This document shows, piece by piece, positions 9,233 to 18,847 of a stretch of DNA of 64,000 nucleotides. The notes below the pieces were generated by a model that saw only the letters and a program-made list of their open reading frames with translations, had not been told where the DNA came from and searched no databases. Each line of letters starts with the position of its first letter. The stretch's first letter is position 1. The DNA comes from Planctomycetota bacterium (GTDB lineage Bacteria > Planctomycetota > B15-G4 > JADJEK01): positions 1 through 64,000 of the forward strand of contig JADJEK010000012.1 in NCBI GenBank assembly GCA_016709145.1. The letters run 5' to 3'. Made by a program: the position numbers and the translations under genes.

Positions 9233-10834
9233 ATGGAGTTCCCGATCCGCGGCTGCACGGTGTCCGAGCTGTTGCGGCGCGCGGCCGCACTCTGGCCGAC
9301 GCAGGAAGCCGTCGTCTCGCCGCCTCGCGGAGTGCGCCTGAGCTTCGCGGATCTCGATCGTCACGCGAACGTCGTCGCTGCGGGCTTGCTGCGCCACGGC
9401 ATCGGGCGCGGGGATCGCGTGGTGTTGTGGTCGGTCAACTGCCCCGACTGGGTCGTGCTGCAGTACGCGCTCGCGCGCATCGGCGCCGTGCTCGTCACCG
9501 CGAACACCGCGCTGAAGCGCGACGAGCTCACGTACATCCTCGGCAAGAGCCGCGCCCGCGCGCTCGTGTTCGCGCGCGGCACCCCGAGCAACGACTTCGC
9601 CGCGACCGTGGAGCGACTCGATCGCGCGCGCCTGCCGCATCTGAACGTGCTCATCGGCATGGACCGCGCGGCGGCGACCGACTCGATCGCGCTCGAAGCC
9701 GTGGCGTCGGCCGCCGGCGCCGATGCGCGCGCGGCCGTGCTCGAGGTCGAGACGCGGCTCTCTCGCGACGACGTCATCAACATGCAGTACACGTCGGGCA
9801 CGACCGGCTTCCCGAAGGGCGTGATGCTCACGCATCGCAACCTCGTGCAGAACGCCGCCGCGATCGCACCGATCCTCGACTTCCGTCCCGGCGACCGATT
9901 GTGTCTGTGCGTGCCGTTGTTCCATTGCTTCGGCTGCGTGATCGGCACGCTGGTCGCGCACGAGACCGGCTCGGCCCTCGTGCTGGTCGAGGGCTTCGAT
10001 GCCGCGGTCGTCCTCGACACCATCGAGCGCGAACGCTGCACGGCGCTCTACGGCGTCCCGACGATGTTCATCGCCGAACTCGCGGCGCAGCGCGCTCGCC
10101 CGCGTGACCTCACGTCGCTACGCGTCGGCGTGATGGCCGGCGCGCCGTGCCCCGAACAGGTCATGCGTGAAGCCGCGGTGGACCTCCACATCCCCGGACT
10201 CGTCATCGCCTACGGCCTCACCGAAGCCTCGCCCGGTGTGACGTTGTCGTCCCCCACCGATTCGCTCGACCTACGCGCGACGACGGTCGGCAAAGCGCTG
10301 CCGGGTCTCGCGGTGCGCATCGCCGATCCCGACTCCGGCGTCGAGGTCGCACGCGGCCAATCGGGCGAACTGTGGACGCGCGGCGAGCACGTGATGGCCG
10401 GATACGACGACGAGCCCGAGGCCACACGCCGCGCGATCACGACCGACGGATGGCTGAAGACCGGCGACATGGCGACGATGGACGAGCAGGGCTTCGTGCG
10501 CATCGTCGGTCGTTCCAAGGAACTCATCATCCGCGGCGGAGAGAACATCGCTCCGGCCGAGGTCGAGGACGCCCTGCGCGTGCACGACGCCGTGCTCGAC
10601 GTCGCAGCCTTCGGCGTGCCCTCGGCGTTCTTCGGCGAAGAAGTCGCGGTCGCCGTGCGCATGAAGCCCGAGCGGACCGTGAGCGCCGCGGAACTGCAGG
10701 CGTTCTGTCGCGCGCGCATCGCCGAGCACAAAGTGCCGAGCCGCGTGCTGTTCGTCGATCAGTTCCCGCTCACGGGAAGCGGCAAAGTGCAGCGCTTCGT
10801 GCTGCGCGAGTGGGCCACGTCGACACCGACCTGA
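9233..10834 (+). CDS. AMP-forming acyl-CoA synthetase / AMP-binding protein
   Basis: 533 residues with all ANL-superfamily cores: the phosphate loop YTSGTTGFPKG (about residue 185), AYGLTEASPG (adenylate motif), GWLKTGD (ribose-binding Asp), the hinge RSKELIIRGGENI and the catalytic lysine in LTGSGKVQR near the C-terminus. The length matches medium/long-chain fatty-acid-CoA ligases: substrate carboxylate plus ATP gives acyl-AMP, then acyl-CoA. Acyl chain specificity is not readable. The ATG begins 4 bp after the Nudix stop, indicating translational coupling. Confidence 0.92.
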   Translation: MEFPIRGCTVSELLRRAAALWPTQEAVVSPPRGVRLSFADLDRHANVVAAGLLRHGIGRGDRVVLWSVNCPDWVVLQYALARIGAVLVTANTALKRDELTYILGKSRARALVFARGTPSNDFAATVERLDRARLPHLNVLIGMDRAAATDSIALEAVASAAGADARAAVLEVETRLSRDDVINMQYTSGTTGFPKGVMLTHRNLVQNAAAIAPILDFRPGDRLCLCVPLFHCFGCVIGTLVAHETGSALVLVEGFDAAVVLDTIERERCTALYGVPTMFIAELAAQRARPRDLTSLRVGVMAGAPCPEQVMREAAVDLHIPGLVIAYGLTEASPGVTLSSPTDSLDLRATTVGKALPGLAVRIADPDSGVEVARGQSGELWTRGEHVMAGYDDEPEATRRAITTDGWLKTGDMATMDEQGFVRIVGRSKELIIRGGENIAPAEVEDALRVHDAVLDVAAFGVPSAFFGEEVAVAVRMKPERTVSAAELQAFCRARIAEHKVPSRVLFVDQFPLTGSGKVQRFVLREWATSTPT

Positions 10835-10927
10835 GGAGTGCAGCCGACGCGATCGCACCGGTTGCGAGCGCCGGTCGCTATGCTCCGGCCCGGGCACCCG
10901 AGTCGTTCGGAACGCGTACCGTTGGGG

Positions 10928-12523
10928 ATGCGACCGATGCGACCGACACGATCGGCTCCTTCGAACCGTTCGATGTGGTTTTGCGTGATCGGCGGCGCCG
11001 TCGTCGTCGTCGCCGCTGCGGTGTTGATGTTCCGGGGCGGGCCGCGCGTCGACGAAATCGCCCCACCGACGACGACAGCAGTCACGCGCGAGCAACCCGC
11101 CGACGACGCGTTCTCGGTCGCGCAAGAGCTCGACGAGGACGACGTCGACGACGCGCCGCGTCGCGCGCTCACGCCGACGACCACCGCACGCGAAACCCGT
11201 CGGCGCAAGGTGCTTGGCGCGACGATCCGCGCCGACTCCAAGCTGCCGGTGCGGTGCACGTTCCGCGCGTACGACGCCGCCGACGGCGAATGCGCGATCG
11301 TGCGTGCGCAGAACGACTCGATGCTGTTCAACCTCTCCGTCGACGACGACGCGACCAAGCTGGTCGTGCAAGCCGCCGATGCGTTCGACCTCGATCCGGT
11401 CACGTTGCCGCTCGCGCGCGGCGACGTCACCGCGTTGCGCATCGAGATGCCGCTCGCGAAAGGCGTGGTCACCGGGCTCGTGCTCGACGACTCCGGCGCG
11501 GGCGTCGAGGGCGTGCGCGTCCGCCTCGATTACGGTCGCGCCGTGCGCTCCACGCGGCACGACGGTCGGTTCACGTTCGCGCCGGTCCGCGACGACACCT
11601 ATGCCGTCGATCTCGAGCGCGAGGCGTTCTCGTCGCTCAGCGCCGACGTGGTTCGCGATGTCGCGGTGCTGCAGGGCGCGCAGGTGTCTCCGCTGACGTT
11701 CACCGTGCGGCGCGGTTCCACGCTGCGCGTTCGCGTGCTCGACGCGGAGTCCGAAGATCCGATCGAAGGCGTCGCGGTCGGCGTGGCCGTCGTCGGTGCG
11801 ACGGGCGGCGGCGGTCGCAACGCGCGCCGCAGCATCCCGACCGACGCACAGGGCTACGCCGAGATCCGCCACCTCGTCGCCGGCGCGTACGACGCCACGG
11901 CCCGACCTGCGCAAGCCGGACTCTCGCGCGCCACGGCGCGGATCGACGATCTCGCGGAGTTCGAGGTCCGCGAGATCGAACTGCGGATCACGCACGGCGC
12001 CGGAGACGTGGTCGGCACGGTCGAGTCGCAAGGCGGCGCACCGCAGCCGTTCGCACGGTTGATCGCCGAACCCGAGGCGGGCAGTTCCGGCAGTCGCAGC
12101 GAAGCGCGCGCGAACTCGGCGGGCATGTTCGCGTTCAGCGGCTTGCCACCCGGTCGCTACCGCGTCGTCGCCGAACCGTCCTATTGCCGCACGTACAACT
12201 GGATGCCGAGCGCGACCGACGTCATCGACATCGTTTCCGGCGAGGTCGTGAACACACGCGTCGTGCTGCGCGCCGGTGCGCGCGTCAACGGCGTCGTGCT
12301 GAGCAAGTCACGCCGCGACACGCTGGTCGCGCGCTTGGCGCTCCCGGGGCAGACCCTCGAATGTCCGATCGCCGACGGGCGCTTCTCGTTCGGCGGTCTC
12401 GACGCGGGCTTCTATCGCGTCGAAGTCGTCGATCCGTCGAACGGCGCGGGTGCAGTGCTGTATTCGAACGGCGTTCAATTGACCGCGAGCATCGCGCACG
12501 ACGTCCGCATCGAACTGCCGTGA
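10928..12523 (+). CDS. Membrane-anchored carboxypeptidase-regulatory-like repeat protein, 531 aa
   Basis: An N-terminal anchor (MWFCVIGGAVVVVAAAVLMF, residues ~18-37) is followed by a Thr/Pro/Asp-rich linker and about four carboxypeptidase-regulatory-like beta-sandwich units (GLVLDDSGAGVEGVRV; FSGLPPGRYRVVAEP; FGGLDAGFYRVEV). The last unit keeps only the second half of the hallmark. The start is uncertain: in-frame GTG 10838 and ATG 10880 would add a basic leader, and none of the three has a clear ribosome site. It probably belongs to the same transcript as the acyl-CoA synthetase. Same architecture as the protein at 5180-8101, but shorter. No enzymatic motif is seen. Confidence 0.75.
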   Translation: MRPMRPTRSAPSNRSMWFCVIGGAVVVVAAAVLMFRGGPRVDEIAPPTTTAVTREQPADDAFSVAQELDEDDVDDAPRRALTPTTTARETRRRKVLGATIRADSKLPVRCTFRAYDAADGECAIVRAQNDSMLFNLSVDDDATKLVVQAADAFDLDPVTLPLARGDVTALRIEMPLAKGVVTGLVLDDSGAGVEGVRVRLDYGRAVRSTRHDGRFTFAPVRDDTYAVDLEREAFSSLSADVVRDVAVLQGAQVSPLTFTVRRGSTLRVRVLDAESEDPIEGVAVGVAVVGATGGGGRNARRSIPTDAQGYAEIRHLVAGAYDATARPAQAGLSRATARIDDLAEFEVREIELRITHGAGDVVGTVESQGGAPQPFARLIAEPEAGSSGSRSEARANSAGMFAFSGLPPGRYRVVAEPSYCRTYNWMPSATDVIDIVSGEVVNTRVVLRAGARVNGVVLSKSRRDTLVARLALPGQTLECPIADGRFSFGGLDAGFYRVEVVDPSNGAGAVLYSNGVQLTASIAHDVRIELP

Positions 12524-12552
12524 GGTCGGCGGCCGCGACCGCGCGGCCGACC
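12524..12552 (+). terminator. GC-rich hairpin immediately after a stop codon
   Basis: GGTCGGC-GGCCGCG pairs with GCGCGGCCGACC starting directly after the TGA at 12521-12523. The stem is strong, but no T-run follows, so it is a probable but not canonical terminator of the 9.2-12.5 kb transcript. Confidence 0.45.
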
Positions 12553-12934
12553 GCGGCCGAATGTCGAGAAGACAGGGAGAGGTCCGGCGCCAGCTACCTT
12601 TGGAAGTGAGAGAGAGATCCAGCGTTCGAGCTTTGCCTAGGTGCCTTGGTGCCTTGGTCAGGGCCTTGGTCAGGATCGTCACGCGAAGCTGTTTCTCGAG
12701 GGACACGCGAAACCGGCGACGTCCTCTCCCTGCGTTCTTCTTCTCGAAACTCAGGTTCTACAGCGATGGTGCTTCGGCGTTCGCGTCGTTGTCGCGCGGC
12801 CGAAGCCCCTTTCTCGAAGCTCCATGCGCGGCATTCAACGCCCTGCGAGAGTCGATTCCAGTGAATCTTGCCTCCAATGTTTCGACCCGAGGCCGTGCTG
12901 CACGAGCGTGACACCGTGGCCAACCCGACACGCT
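12553..12934. other. Intergenic stretch without a recognisable gene
   Basis: About 380 bp, less GC-rich than its surroundings, between the hairpin at 12524 and the tandem array at 12935. It contains a purine run (AGGGAGAGG; GTGAGAGAGAG) and short direct repeats of GCCTTGGT near 12640-12675. Reading frames here are short and show no protein-like composition. It may be the leading, degenerate part of the repeat region or a leader for the large gene at 13459. Confidence 0.4.
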
Positions 12935-13423
12935 GTGAGCAACCCGCTGAAGAAGTCTCGCGGGCCAGGACGGGGCCTCGAGCCCGAGCTCTTCGTTGCT
13001 CGTCGTCACCAACTTGCCAGGAAGTTGCCTCCTCCTCGCGCCTCGACCTCGGCCACGATGCCGACGTCCTGGCGGCCGCGGGACATCTTCAACGGGCGTG
13101 AGCAGCCCGCTGAAGATGTCTCGCGGGCCAGGACGGGGCCTCGTGCCCGAGCTCTTCGTTGCTCGTCGTCACCAACTTGCCTGGAAGTTGCCTCCTCCTC
13201 GCGCCTCGATCTCGGTCACGATGCCGACGTCCTGGCGGCCGCGGGACATCTTCAACGGGCGTGAGCAGCCCGCTGAAGATGTCTCGCGGGCCAGGACGGG
13301 GCCTCGTGCCCGAGCTCTTCGTTGCTCGTCGTCACCAACTTGCCTGGAAGTTGCCTCCTCCTCGCGCCTCGATCTCGGTCACGATGCCGACGTCCTGGCG
13401 GCCGCGGGACATCTTCAACGGGC
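12935..13423. repeat. Three tandem copies of a 163-bp palindromic repeat
   Basis: Units begin at 12935, 13098 and 13261, exactly 163 bp apart. Units 2 and 3 look identical; unit 1 differs at about six positions. Within each unit the two ends are inverted complements: GCTGAAGATGTCTCGCGG near the start pairs with CCGCGGGACATCTTCAACGG at the end, and CCAGGAC pairs with GTCCTGG. A smaller hairpin, CAACTT-gcctgg-AAGTTG, sits in the middle. The period is not a multiple of three, so no continuous peptide can be repeated. The array ends 35 bp before the start codon of the 1677-residue protein gene, so it lies in its promoter or leader. Confidence 0.9.
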
Positions 13424-13458
13424 TGCTAGCATCGCGGCCCCTCGTGGAGCCCGCCCGC

Positions 13459-16400
13459 ATGAATGCACGCACCGTTCTGGTCGCCGTCGGTCTGGTCGTC
13501 GTCGGCGCCGTCGTCGTCCATCTCTCGCGGCGGCCGCGGGTCGACGAACTCACGCTCCTGATCCGCGGCAAGGTCTTCTTCGAAGAGGACCGCTACCTCG
13601 ACGCCGAACGCGAGTTCGAAGCGGCGTTGGCCATTGCCCCGGACGATCCGCTGGTGTGGCGCAGCCTCGCGACCGTGCTGATCCGCGGTTCGCGCGACTA
13701 CGCCCGCTCGGCCGAGCTGTTCCGCAAGGCCCTCGGACGCAGCGAGAACGATGCCGGGGCGTGGTTCGGACTCGGCGTCGCTCTGCGGTTCCAACAGGAC
13801 TTCGAAGGCGCCGAGCGCGCCTTCGCGAACGCGCGCGAACACGCGCCGACCGACCTCGAATCGGCCTACTACCACGGCGAGGCCCTGCAAGACCTCGATC
13901 GCGACGACGAGGCGCGCGCGTGCTTCGAGCGCGTGCTCGAACTCGATCCCGACGACGGGGCGGCGCTGTACAAGCTCAGCCAACTCCTGCGCCGCAGCGA
14001 TCCCGCTCGCAGCCAGCTCCTGCGCGAGCGTCACGAGGAACTGAAGCGCACGCTCGGCCAGGATGCCGTGACGCGCGGCAGCGGCGCCGAGTGGAGCCCA
14101 CTGCTCACGTTGCGGATCCCTGAACCGAAGCTGCCGATCGAGCTGCCGCCGCCCGCCGCGGTGACGCTGTCGATCGCGTCGACCGTCGCCGGCAAGGGCC
14201 CCACGACCGCGCTCGCCACGGGTGACGTCGACGGGGACGGTGACGTCGACGCGTTCGTCGGCGGCCTCGGACTGCTCGCGAACGATGGCAACGGCGCATT
14301 CACGCCGACGCGCGCGAACGTCGCGCTCGAGGCGATCGCGACGTTCCCGGCCGCCTGTGCCGTGCTCGCCGACTTCGACAACGACCGCGATCTCGACCTC
14401 GTGCTCGGTGGCCCGAACGGTTCGATGTACCTGGCGAACGATGGCCTCGGCGGATTCGTCGACGCGACCACCACGTCGAAGCTCGGCAACCTCCGTGCGC
14501 GCGAGTGGATCCCGTTCGACTCCGATCACGAAGGCGACGTCGACCTGCTGGTCAGCGATGGCGAGCGCGTGAGCCTGTGGCGCAACGAGCTGCCGCCGAT
14601 CGTCGCGAACGCGACCGACCTCGTCCGACCGGTGTCGTTCACCGACGTCGGCGCCGAGTCCGGCCTGACCGCGCAAGGCGCCGATCTCGCGCTCTGCGTC
14701 GGTGACGTCGAGAACGGCAACGACACCGACGCCATCGTGCTCGGCGCCGACGCCGAAGGTCGTTCGTTCACGAATCGGCGCGGGAACCGCTTCCAGGACA
14801 TCGGGCTCGCCGCCGACGTCGCGGCGTTGCGCGCGCGCGCCGTCGTGCTCGCGGACTTCGACGCCGACGGTTGGCTGGACCTCGCGCTCGCGAACGCGAA
14901 CGGCGTTGCTCTCGCACGCAATCGCGGCGATGGCACGTACGCAGCGCCCGGCGCGCTCGCGCCGTGGACCGACGTCGCGCGACTCGAAGCCGTCGATCTC
15001 GACGACGACGGCCACCTCGATCTGTGCGCCGTCGACGCCGGTGCGATCCGCATCCTGCGCAACGCGCGCGGCGCGTTCACGGATGCCACCGCCGCGGTCG
15101 TGAAGGACGGCGCCGGCGCGGTCCGCGTCGTCGCCTGCGACGTGGACGCGGACCAAGACGCGGATCTCCTCGCTCTGCGCGCCGACGGCTCGCTCGTGGT
15201 CCTGAAGAACTCCGGAGCAGCCGGCAATCACGCTCTCGAACTCACGCTGCACGGTTTCAAGTCGAACGCGCTCGGACTCGGTTGCAAGGTCGAGATCCGT
15301 CGCGGCCACTTCTACGCCAAGCGCGAAGTCACGCGACCGACGCTGCTGATGGGGCTCGGTGATTCGGCCCGAATCGACGACCTGTCGCTGGTGTGGTCGA
15401 ACGGTGTGCGCCAGCACTACCTCGACGTCGACACCGCCGATGCGGGCTGGATCGCGAAGCGCGAGCTGCGCACCGAGAGCGAGCCCGACGTCGCGATCGC
15501 GCACGCATCGCCGCGTCGCCTGGTCGTGACGCAGATCGACCGCCGCGCCGGCTCGTGTCCGCTGCTCTACACCTGGGACGGGACGCGCTTCCGCTTCGTC
15601 ACCGACGTGCTCTGCTCCGCACCGCTCGGCCTCGACATCGGCGGCGGTCAACGTGCCAAGCCGAACCCGTACGACTGGTTCATGATCCCGCCGGGAGCCC
15701 TGGTCGAACGCGAGGGTCGCTACGAACTGCGCGTGACCGAGGAGTTGCGCGAGCTCACGTATCTCGATCGCGCTCAGCTCCTCGTCGTCGACCACGCGCG
15801 CGACGTCGCGTTGTTCACGAACAACGCGTTCACGTTCCCTCCGTTCCCGGGCTTTTCGACCTACGCGGTGCGCGAGCGCTCACCGATCGTGCGCGCCCTC
15901 GACCAGAACGGCGCCGACGTCACGGCGCAACTCGCCACCACGGATCGGACGTACGTCGACTCGTTCCGACGCTGCGCACCGCCCATGCAGGGCATGGCCG
16001 AGATGCACACGCTGACGCTCGAGTTCGCGCCTCCGCGCGAGCCCGCGGCCGGCGAGCGCTTGCGATTGTTCCTCGAGGGTTGGTTCTATTGGACGAACTC
16101 GTCGATCAACCACGGCCTCGCGCAGGACGGCACGTGGCAGTTCACGCCGCCGCTGCTCGAAGTCGGCGACGGCGCCGGTGGATTCCGACCCGCGGGCATG
16201 GTCGGTCTCCCGGCCGGCGACTCGAAGGTCGTCGTCTGCGATCTGACCGACGTGCTGCGTCGCGACGATCCGCGCGTGCGCATCACGACCAACTTGCAGG
16301 TGTATTGGGATCACGCGTTCGTCGCGGTCTGCGGCGAAGGCACGAGTCTGCGCACGACGACGCTCGATGCCGCCGAGGCCACGCTGCGCCATCGCGGCTA

Positions 16401-18492
16401 TTCACGCCGCGTGTTCCCCGACGGCAAGGAACCGCACGTCTACGACTACGACGACGTGATGCGCGCGAGTGAGCAGTACGGCAGCGCCTACTTCCATCAC
16501 GCCGGCAACTACACGCGCTTCGGCGACGTCCTCCCGCTGCTCGCGGCGGCCGACGATCAGTACGCGATCATGGACCACGGCGACGAGGTCGCGCTCGCGT
16601 TCGACGCCAAGACGCTGCCGCCGCTCGCCGACGGTCAGACGCGCTCGTTCGTCCTGCATCTGGTCGGTTGGGCCAAGGACGGGGATCACAACTCCGCGCA
16701 CGGCACGACGGTCGAACCGCTGCCGTTCCTCGCGATGTCCAACTACCCGTATCCGGCCTCCGAGTCGTACCCCGACGACGCCGAACACCGGGCCTATCGC
16801 GAACGCTGGAACACGCGCGTGCGCAGCCCGCGCGTGTTCGAGCAGCCACCGCGCCGTCGGCCCCCCATGCCGGCATTCGCCGAACCGGCCGCGTTCGCGC
16901 TCGTCGACGTCACCGCGGCCTCGGGCATCGACTTCCGCCACGCCGAAGGACGTGTGCTGCTGAACCTCGAAGACACCATGGGATCCGGCGCCGCGTGGGG
17001 CGACATCGATGGCGATGGCGACGACGACCTCTACCTCGTGCAAGGCCGCGGGCCGGGAGGACTCGACGTCTTGCCGGGCAAGTTCACGAGCCGCCTGTAT
17101 CGCAACGACGGCGGCATGCGCTTCACGGACATCACGGCGCGCTCGGGCACGGGCTTGATGGGATCGGGCATGGCGGCGCTGTTCGCGGATCTCGACGGCG
17201 ACGGCGACCAAGACTTGTTCGTGACGATGTACGGCGCGAACGTCCTGCTCGCGAACGACGGTCTCGGTCGCTTCACCGACGTCTCCGAACACGCGGGAGT
17301 CCAGCTCCCGCACTACAACTCGGGTGTCGCGGCAGGCGACTACGACAAGGATGGCGATCTCGATCTCTACGTCGGTCGCTACGTCTCCATCGACGAATCG
17401 GCGCGGCCGCAGGAGGCCCCGGGCTTCCAGCGCGGCTTCGTGCGCGACGACCCACCGTCTGTCCTGCCGATGGCCTACCCGCCGGCGCCCAACGTGCTGC
17501 TGCGCAACGACGGCGATTTGCGCTTCACCGACGTCACGGCATTCGCCGGCGTCGCCGACGAACTCGGCAAGACGCTCGGCGTGTTGTTCATCGACGCCGA
17601 CGAAGACGGCTGGCTCGATCTGCTGGTCGCGAACGACACCACGCCGAACAACTTCTTCCGCAACCTCGGTGACGGTCGCTTCGAGTCGCTCGCGTTCGAC
17701 ATCGGCCTCGACGATCCGCGTGGAGGCATGGGAGTCGGCGCGTTCGACGTCGACGGCGACCTCGACTACGACTTCGCGGTCACGTATTGGCAGATGGAGC
17801 CCAACGCCATCTACCGCAACAACCTCGTGCGTCACGCGAGCAAGAGGTCACGCGTCCCTGCGTTCCAGGACGTCGCCACCGATCTCGGCTTCGCGCGCGC
17901 GTCGATCGGCAAGGTCAGTTGGGGCTTCGCCGTCGCCGACTTCGACAACGACGCGTTCCTCGACGCGTTCGTGACGAACGGCTACACGAGCCCCGACTAC
18001 GAAACCTCCACGCTCTGCGAACCGCAGACGCCGCTGCTGTTTCGTGGCAACGCGTCCGGCGCATTCACCGAGATCACCGACAGAACCCACGGCACGATCC
18101 TCGAGCGCGCGTGGAACGGTCGCGGAGTGGCGACCACGGACGTCGATCAAGACGGCGACCCCGACCTCGTCGTCACGCAGAACAACGGCGAAGCGATCCT
18201 GCTGCGCACCGACGGCGGCGAGCGCTCGCATTGGCTCCAAGTCGATCTCGAGGGCACGCAATCCCCCCGCGACCCAGCGGGCGCGCGCGTCGAAGTGAAA
18301 CTCGCGAACCGCACGCTCACGCGCCAGCTCTTCCTCGGCTCGAGCTACCTCTGCTCCAACTCGAAGACCCTGCTGTTCGGCCTGGGCCAACAGACGTCCT
18401 ACGAGGAGCTCCGCGTCCGCTGGCCGAGCGGCAAGGTCACGACGCTGCCGGGTGGGCGATCCAATCAGCGACTGAAGATCCGCGAGGAATGA
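13459..18492 (+). CDS. Giant anchored TPR / FG-GAP / ASPIC-UnbV protein, 1677 aa
   Basis: ATG 13459 follows GTGGAG by about 9 bases. Residues ~5-21 form a membrane anchor, and ~25-200 TPR-like helical repeats (YLDAEREFEAALAIAPDDP; ACFERVLELDPDDGAALYKL). Residues ~225-560 carry FG-GAP/VCBS repeats with calcium-type DxDxDGDxD loops, and ~588-660 a first ASPIC/UnbV-like domain. Residues ~690-1125 are a domain I do not recognise (LLYTWDGTRFRFVTDV; NPYDWFMIPPGA). A second FG-GAP block spans ~1140-1585 and a classical ASPIC/UnbV domain ~1590-1675 (HWLQVDLEG; LFGLGQQ; VRWPSGKV). The two halves resemble tandem CRTAC1-type modules. Extracytoplasmic location and a ligand- or calcium-binding role are inferred. 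Confidence 0.9.
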   Translation: MNARTVLVAVGLVVVGAVVVHLSRRPRVDELTLLIRGKVFFEEDRYLDAEREFEAALAIAPDDPLVWRSLATVLIRGSRDYARSAELFRKALGRSENDAGAWFGLGVALRFQQDFEGAERAFANAREHAPTDLESAYYHGEALQDLDRDDEARACFERVLELDPDDGAALYKLSQLLRRSDPARSQLLRERHEELKRTLGQDAVTRGSGAEWSPLLTLRIPEPKLPIELPPPAAVTLSIASTVAGKGPTTALATGDVDGDGDVDAFVGGLGLLANDGNGAFTPTRANVALEAIATFPAACAVLADFDNDRDLDLVLGGPNGSMYLANDGLGGFVDATTTSKLGNLRAREWIPFDSDHEGDVDLLVSDGERVSLWRNELPPIVANATDLVRPVSFTDVGAESGLTAQGADLALCVGDVENGNDTDAIVLGADAEGRSFTNRRGNRFQDIGLAADVAALRARAVVLADFDADGWLDLALANANGVALARNRGDGTYAAPGALAPWTDVARLEAVDLDDDGHLDLCAVDAGAIRILRNARGAFTDATAAVVKDGAGAVRVVACDVDADQDADLLALRADGSLVVLKNSGAAGNHALELTLHGFKSNALGLGCKVEIRRGHFYAKREVTRPTLLMGLGDSARIDDLSLVWSNGVRQHYLDVDTADAGWIAKRELRTESEPDVAIAHASPRRLVVTQIDRRAGSCPLLYTWDGTRFRFVTDVLCSAPLGLDIGGGQRAKPNPYDWFMIPPGALVEREGRYELRVTEELRELTYLDRAQLLVVDHARDVALFTNNAFTFPPFPGFSTYAVRERSPIVRALDQNGADVTAQLATTDRTYVDSFRRCAPPMQGMAEMHTLTLEFAPPREPAAGERLRLFLEGWFYWTNSSINHGLAQDGTWQFTPPLLEVGDGAGGFRPAGMVGLPAGDSKVVVCDLTDVLRRDDPRVRITTNLQVYWDHAFVAVCGEGTSLRTTTLDAAEATLRHRGYSRRVFPDGKEPHVYDYDDVMRASEQYGSAYFHHAGNYTRFGDVLPLLAAADDQYAIMDHGDEVALAFDAKTLPPLADGQTRSFVLHLVGWAKDGDHNSAHGTTVEPLPFLAMSNYPYPASESYPDDAEHRAYRERWNTRVRSPRVFEQPPRRRPPMPAFAEPAAFALVDVTAASGIDFRHAEGRVLLNLEDTMGSGAAWGDIDGDGDDDLYLVQGRGPGGLDVLPGKFTSRLYRNDGGMRFTDITARSGTGLMGSGMAALFADLDGDGDQDLFVTMYGANVLLANDGLGRFTDVSEHAGVQLPHYNSGVAAGDYDKDGDLDLYVGRYVSIDESARPQEAPGFQRGFVRDDPPSVLPMAYPPAPNVLLRNDGDLRFTDVTAFAGVADELGKTLGVLFIDADEDGWLDLLVANDTTPNNFFRNLGDGRFESLAFDIGLDDPRGGMGVGAFDVDGDLDYDFAVTYWQMEPNAIYRNNLVRHASKRSRVPAFQDVATDLGFARASIGKVSWGFAVADFDNDAFLDAFVTNGYTSPDYETSTLCEPQTPLLFRGNASGAFTEITDRTHGTILERAWNGRGVATTDVDQDGDPDLVVTQNNGEAILLRTDGGERSHWLQVDLEGTQSPRDPAGARVEVKLANRTLTRQLFLGSSYLCSNSKTLLFGLGQQTSYEELRVRWPSGKVTTLPGGRSNQRLKIREE

Positions 18493-18684
18493 CCTAGCGA
18501 AGCGAATGACGACAGCGAAGCGAGCCGGAGGCCGTGAACGTGAACGGGACTGGCGCCTGGGGGCGCGGGACTGAACGGGACTGCACGGGATTGAACGGGA
18601 TTGAACGAGGGGGCGCTTCGCTTTTCGTACCGCGAGCGGAGCTCGCGCCTGGTGAATGCGTGGCATCTGGACGAGGTTGCCGTT

Positions 18685-18772
18685 GGGGGACACATCGGGG
18701 ACGGACGCGCCTCCGTCCCCGTCATGGCCGTCGAGCTCGGGTGGGGACAGTCCCCTCATCTGCTCTGTCCCC
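18685..18772. repeat. GGGGACAG-type inverted repeat pair (REP-like)
   Basis: Two adjacent units. 18685-18726 is a 42-base imperfect palindrome (GGGGACGGA ... TCCGTCCCCGTC) that recurs, inverted, at 44407-44448 with differences confined to the centre. 18741-18772 is a 32-base unit (GTGGGGACAGTCCCCTC ... GCTCTGTCCCC) that recurs exactly at 34371-34402 and inverted at 34445-34476. The unit lies in a gene-free interval between convergent genes. Nearby (18540-18615) are short direct repeats of GAACGGGACT/GAACGGGATTG. Confidence 0.85.
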
Positions 18773-18847
18773 ACTCCTTCAATCGCCACCGCGGAGCGCG
18801 AAGCGCGACCCGAAGTTCTCCCTCGGGTCCAAGCTCGCGCCTGCCCG

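Noticed and set aside
12935..13423. CRISPR array
   Set aside because: Repeat units are contiguous, 163 bp long and have no unique spacers; no cas gene is nearby.
13159..13458. Extended start of the giant gene through the 163-bp repeats
   Set aside because: The extension translates repeat DNA, and the true anchor starts at ATG 13459 with its own ribosome site. Indels in the array would break the frame.
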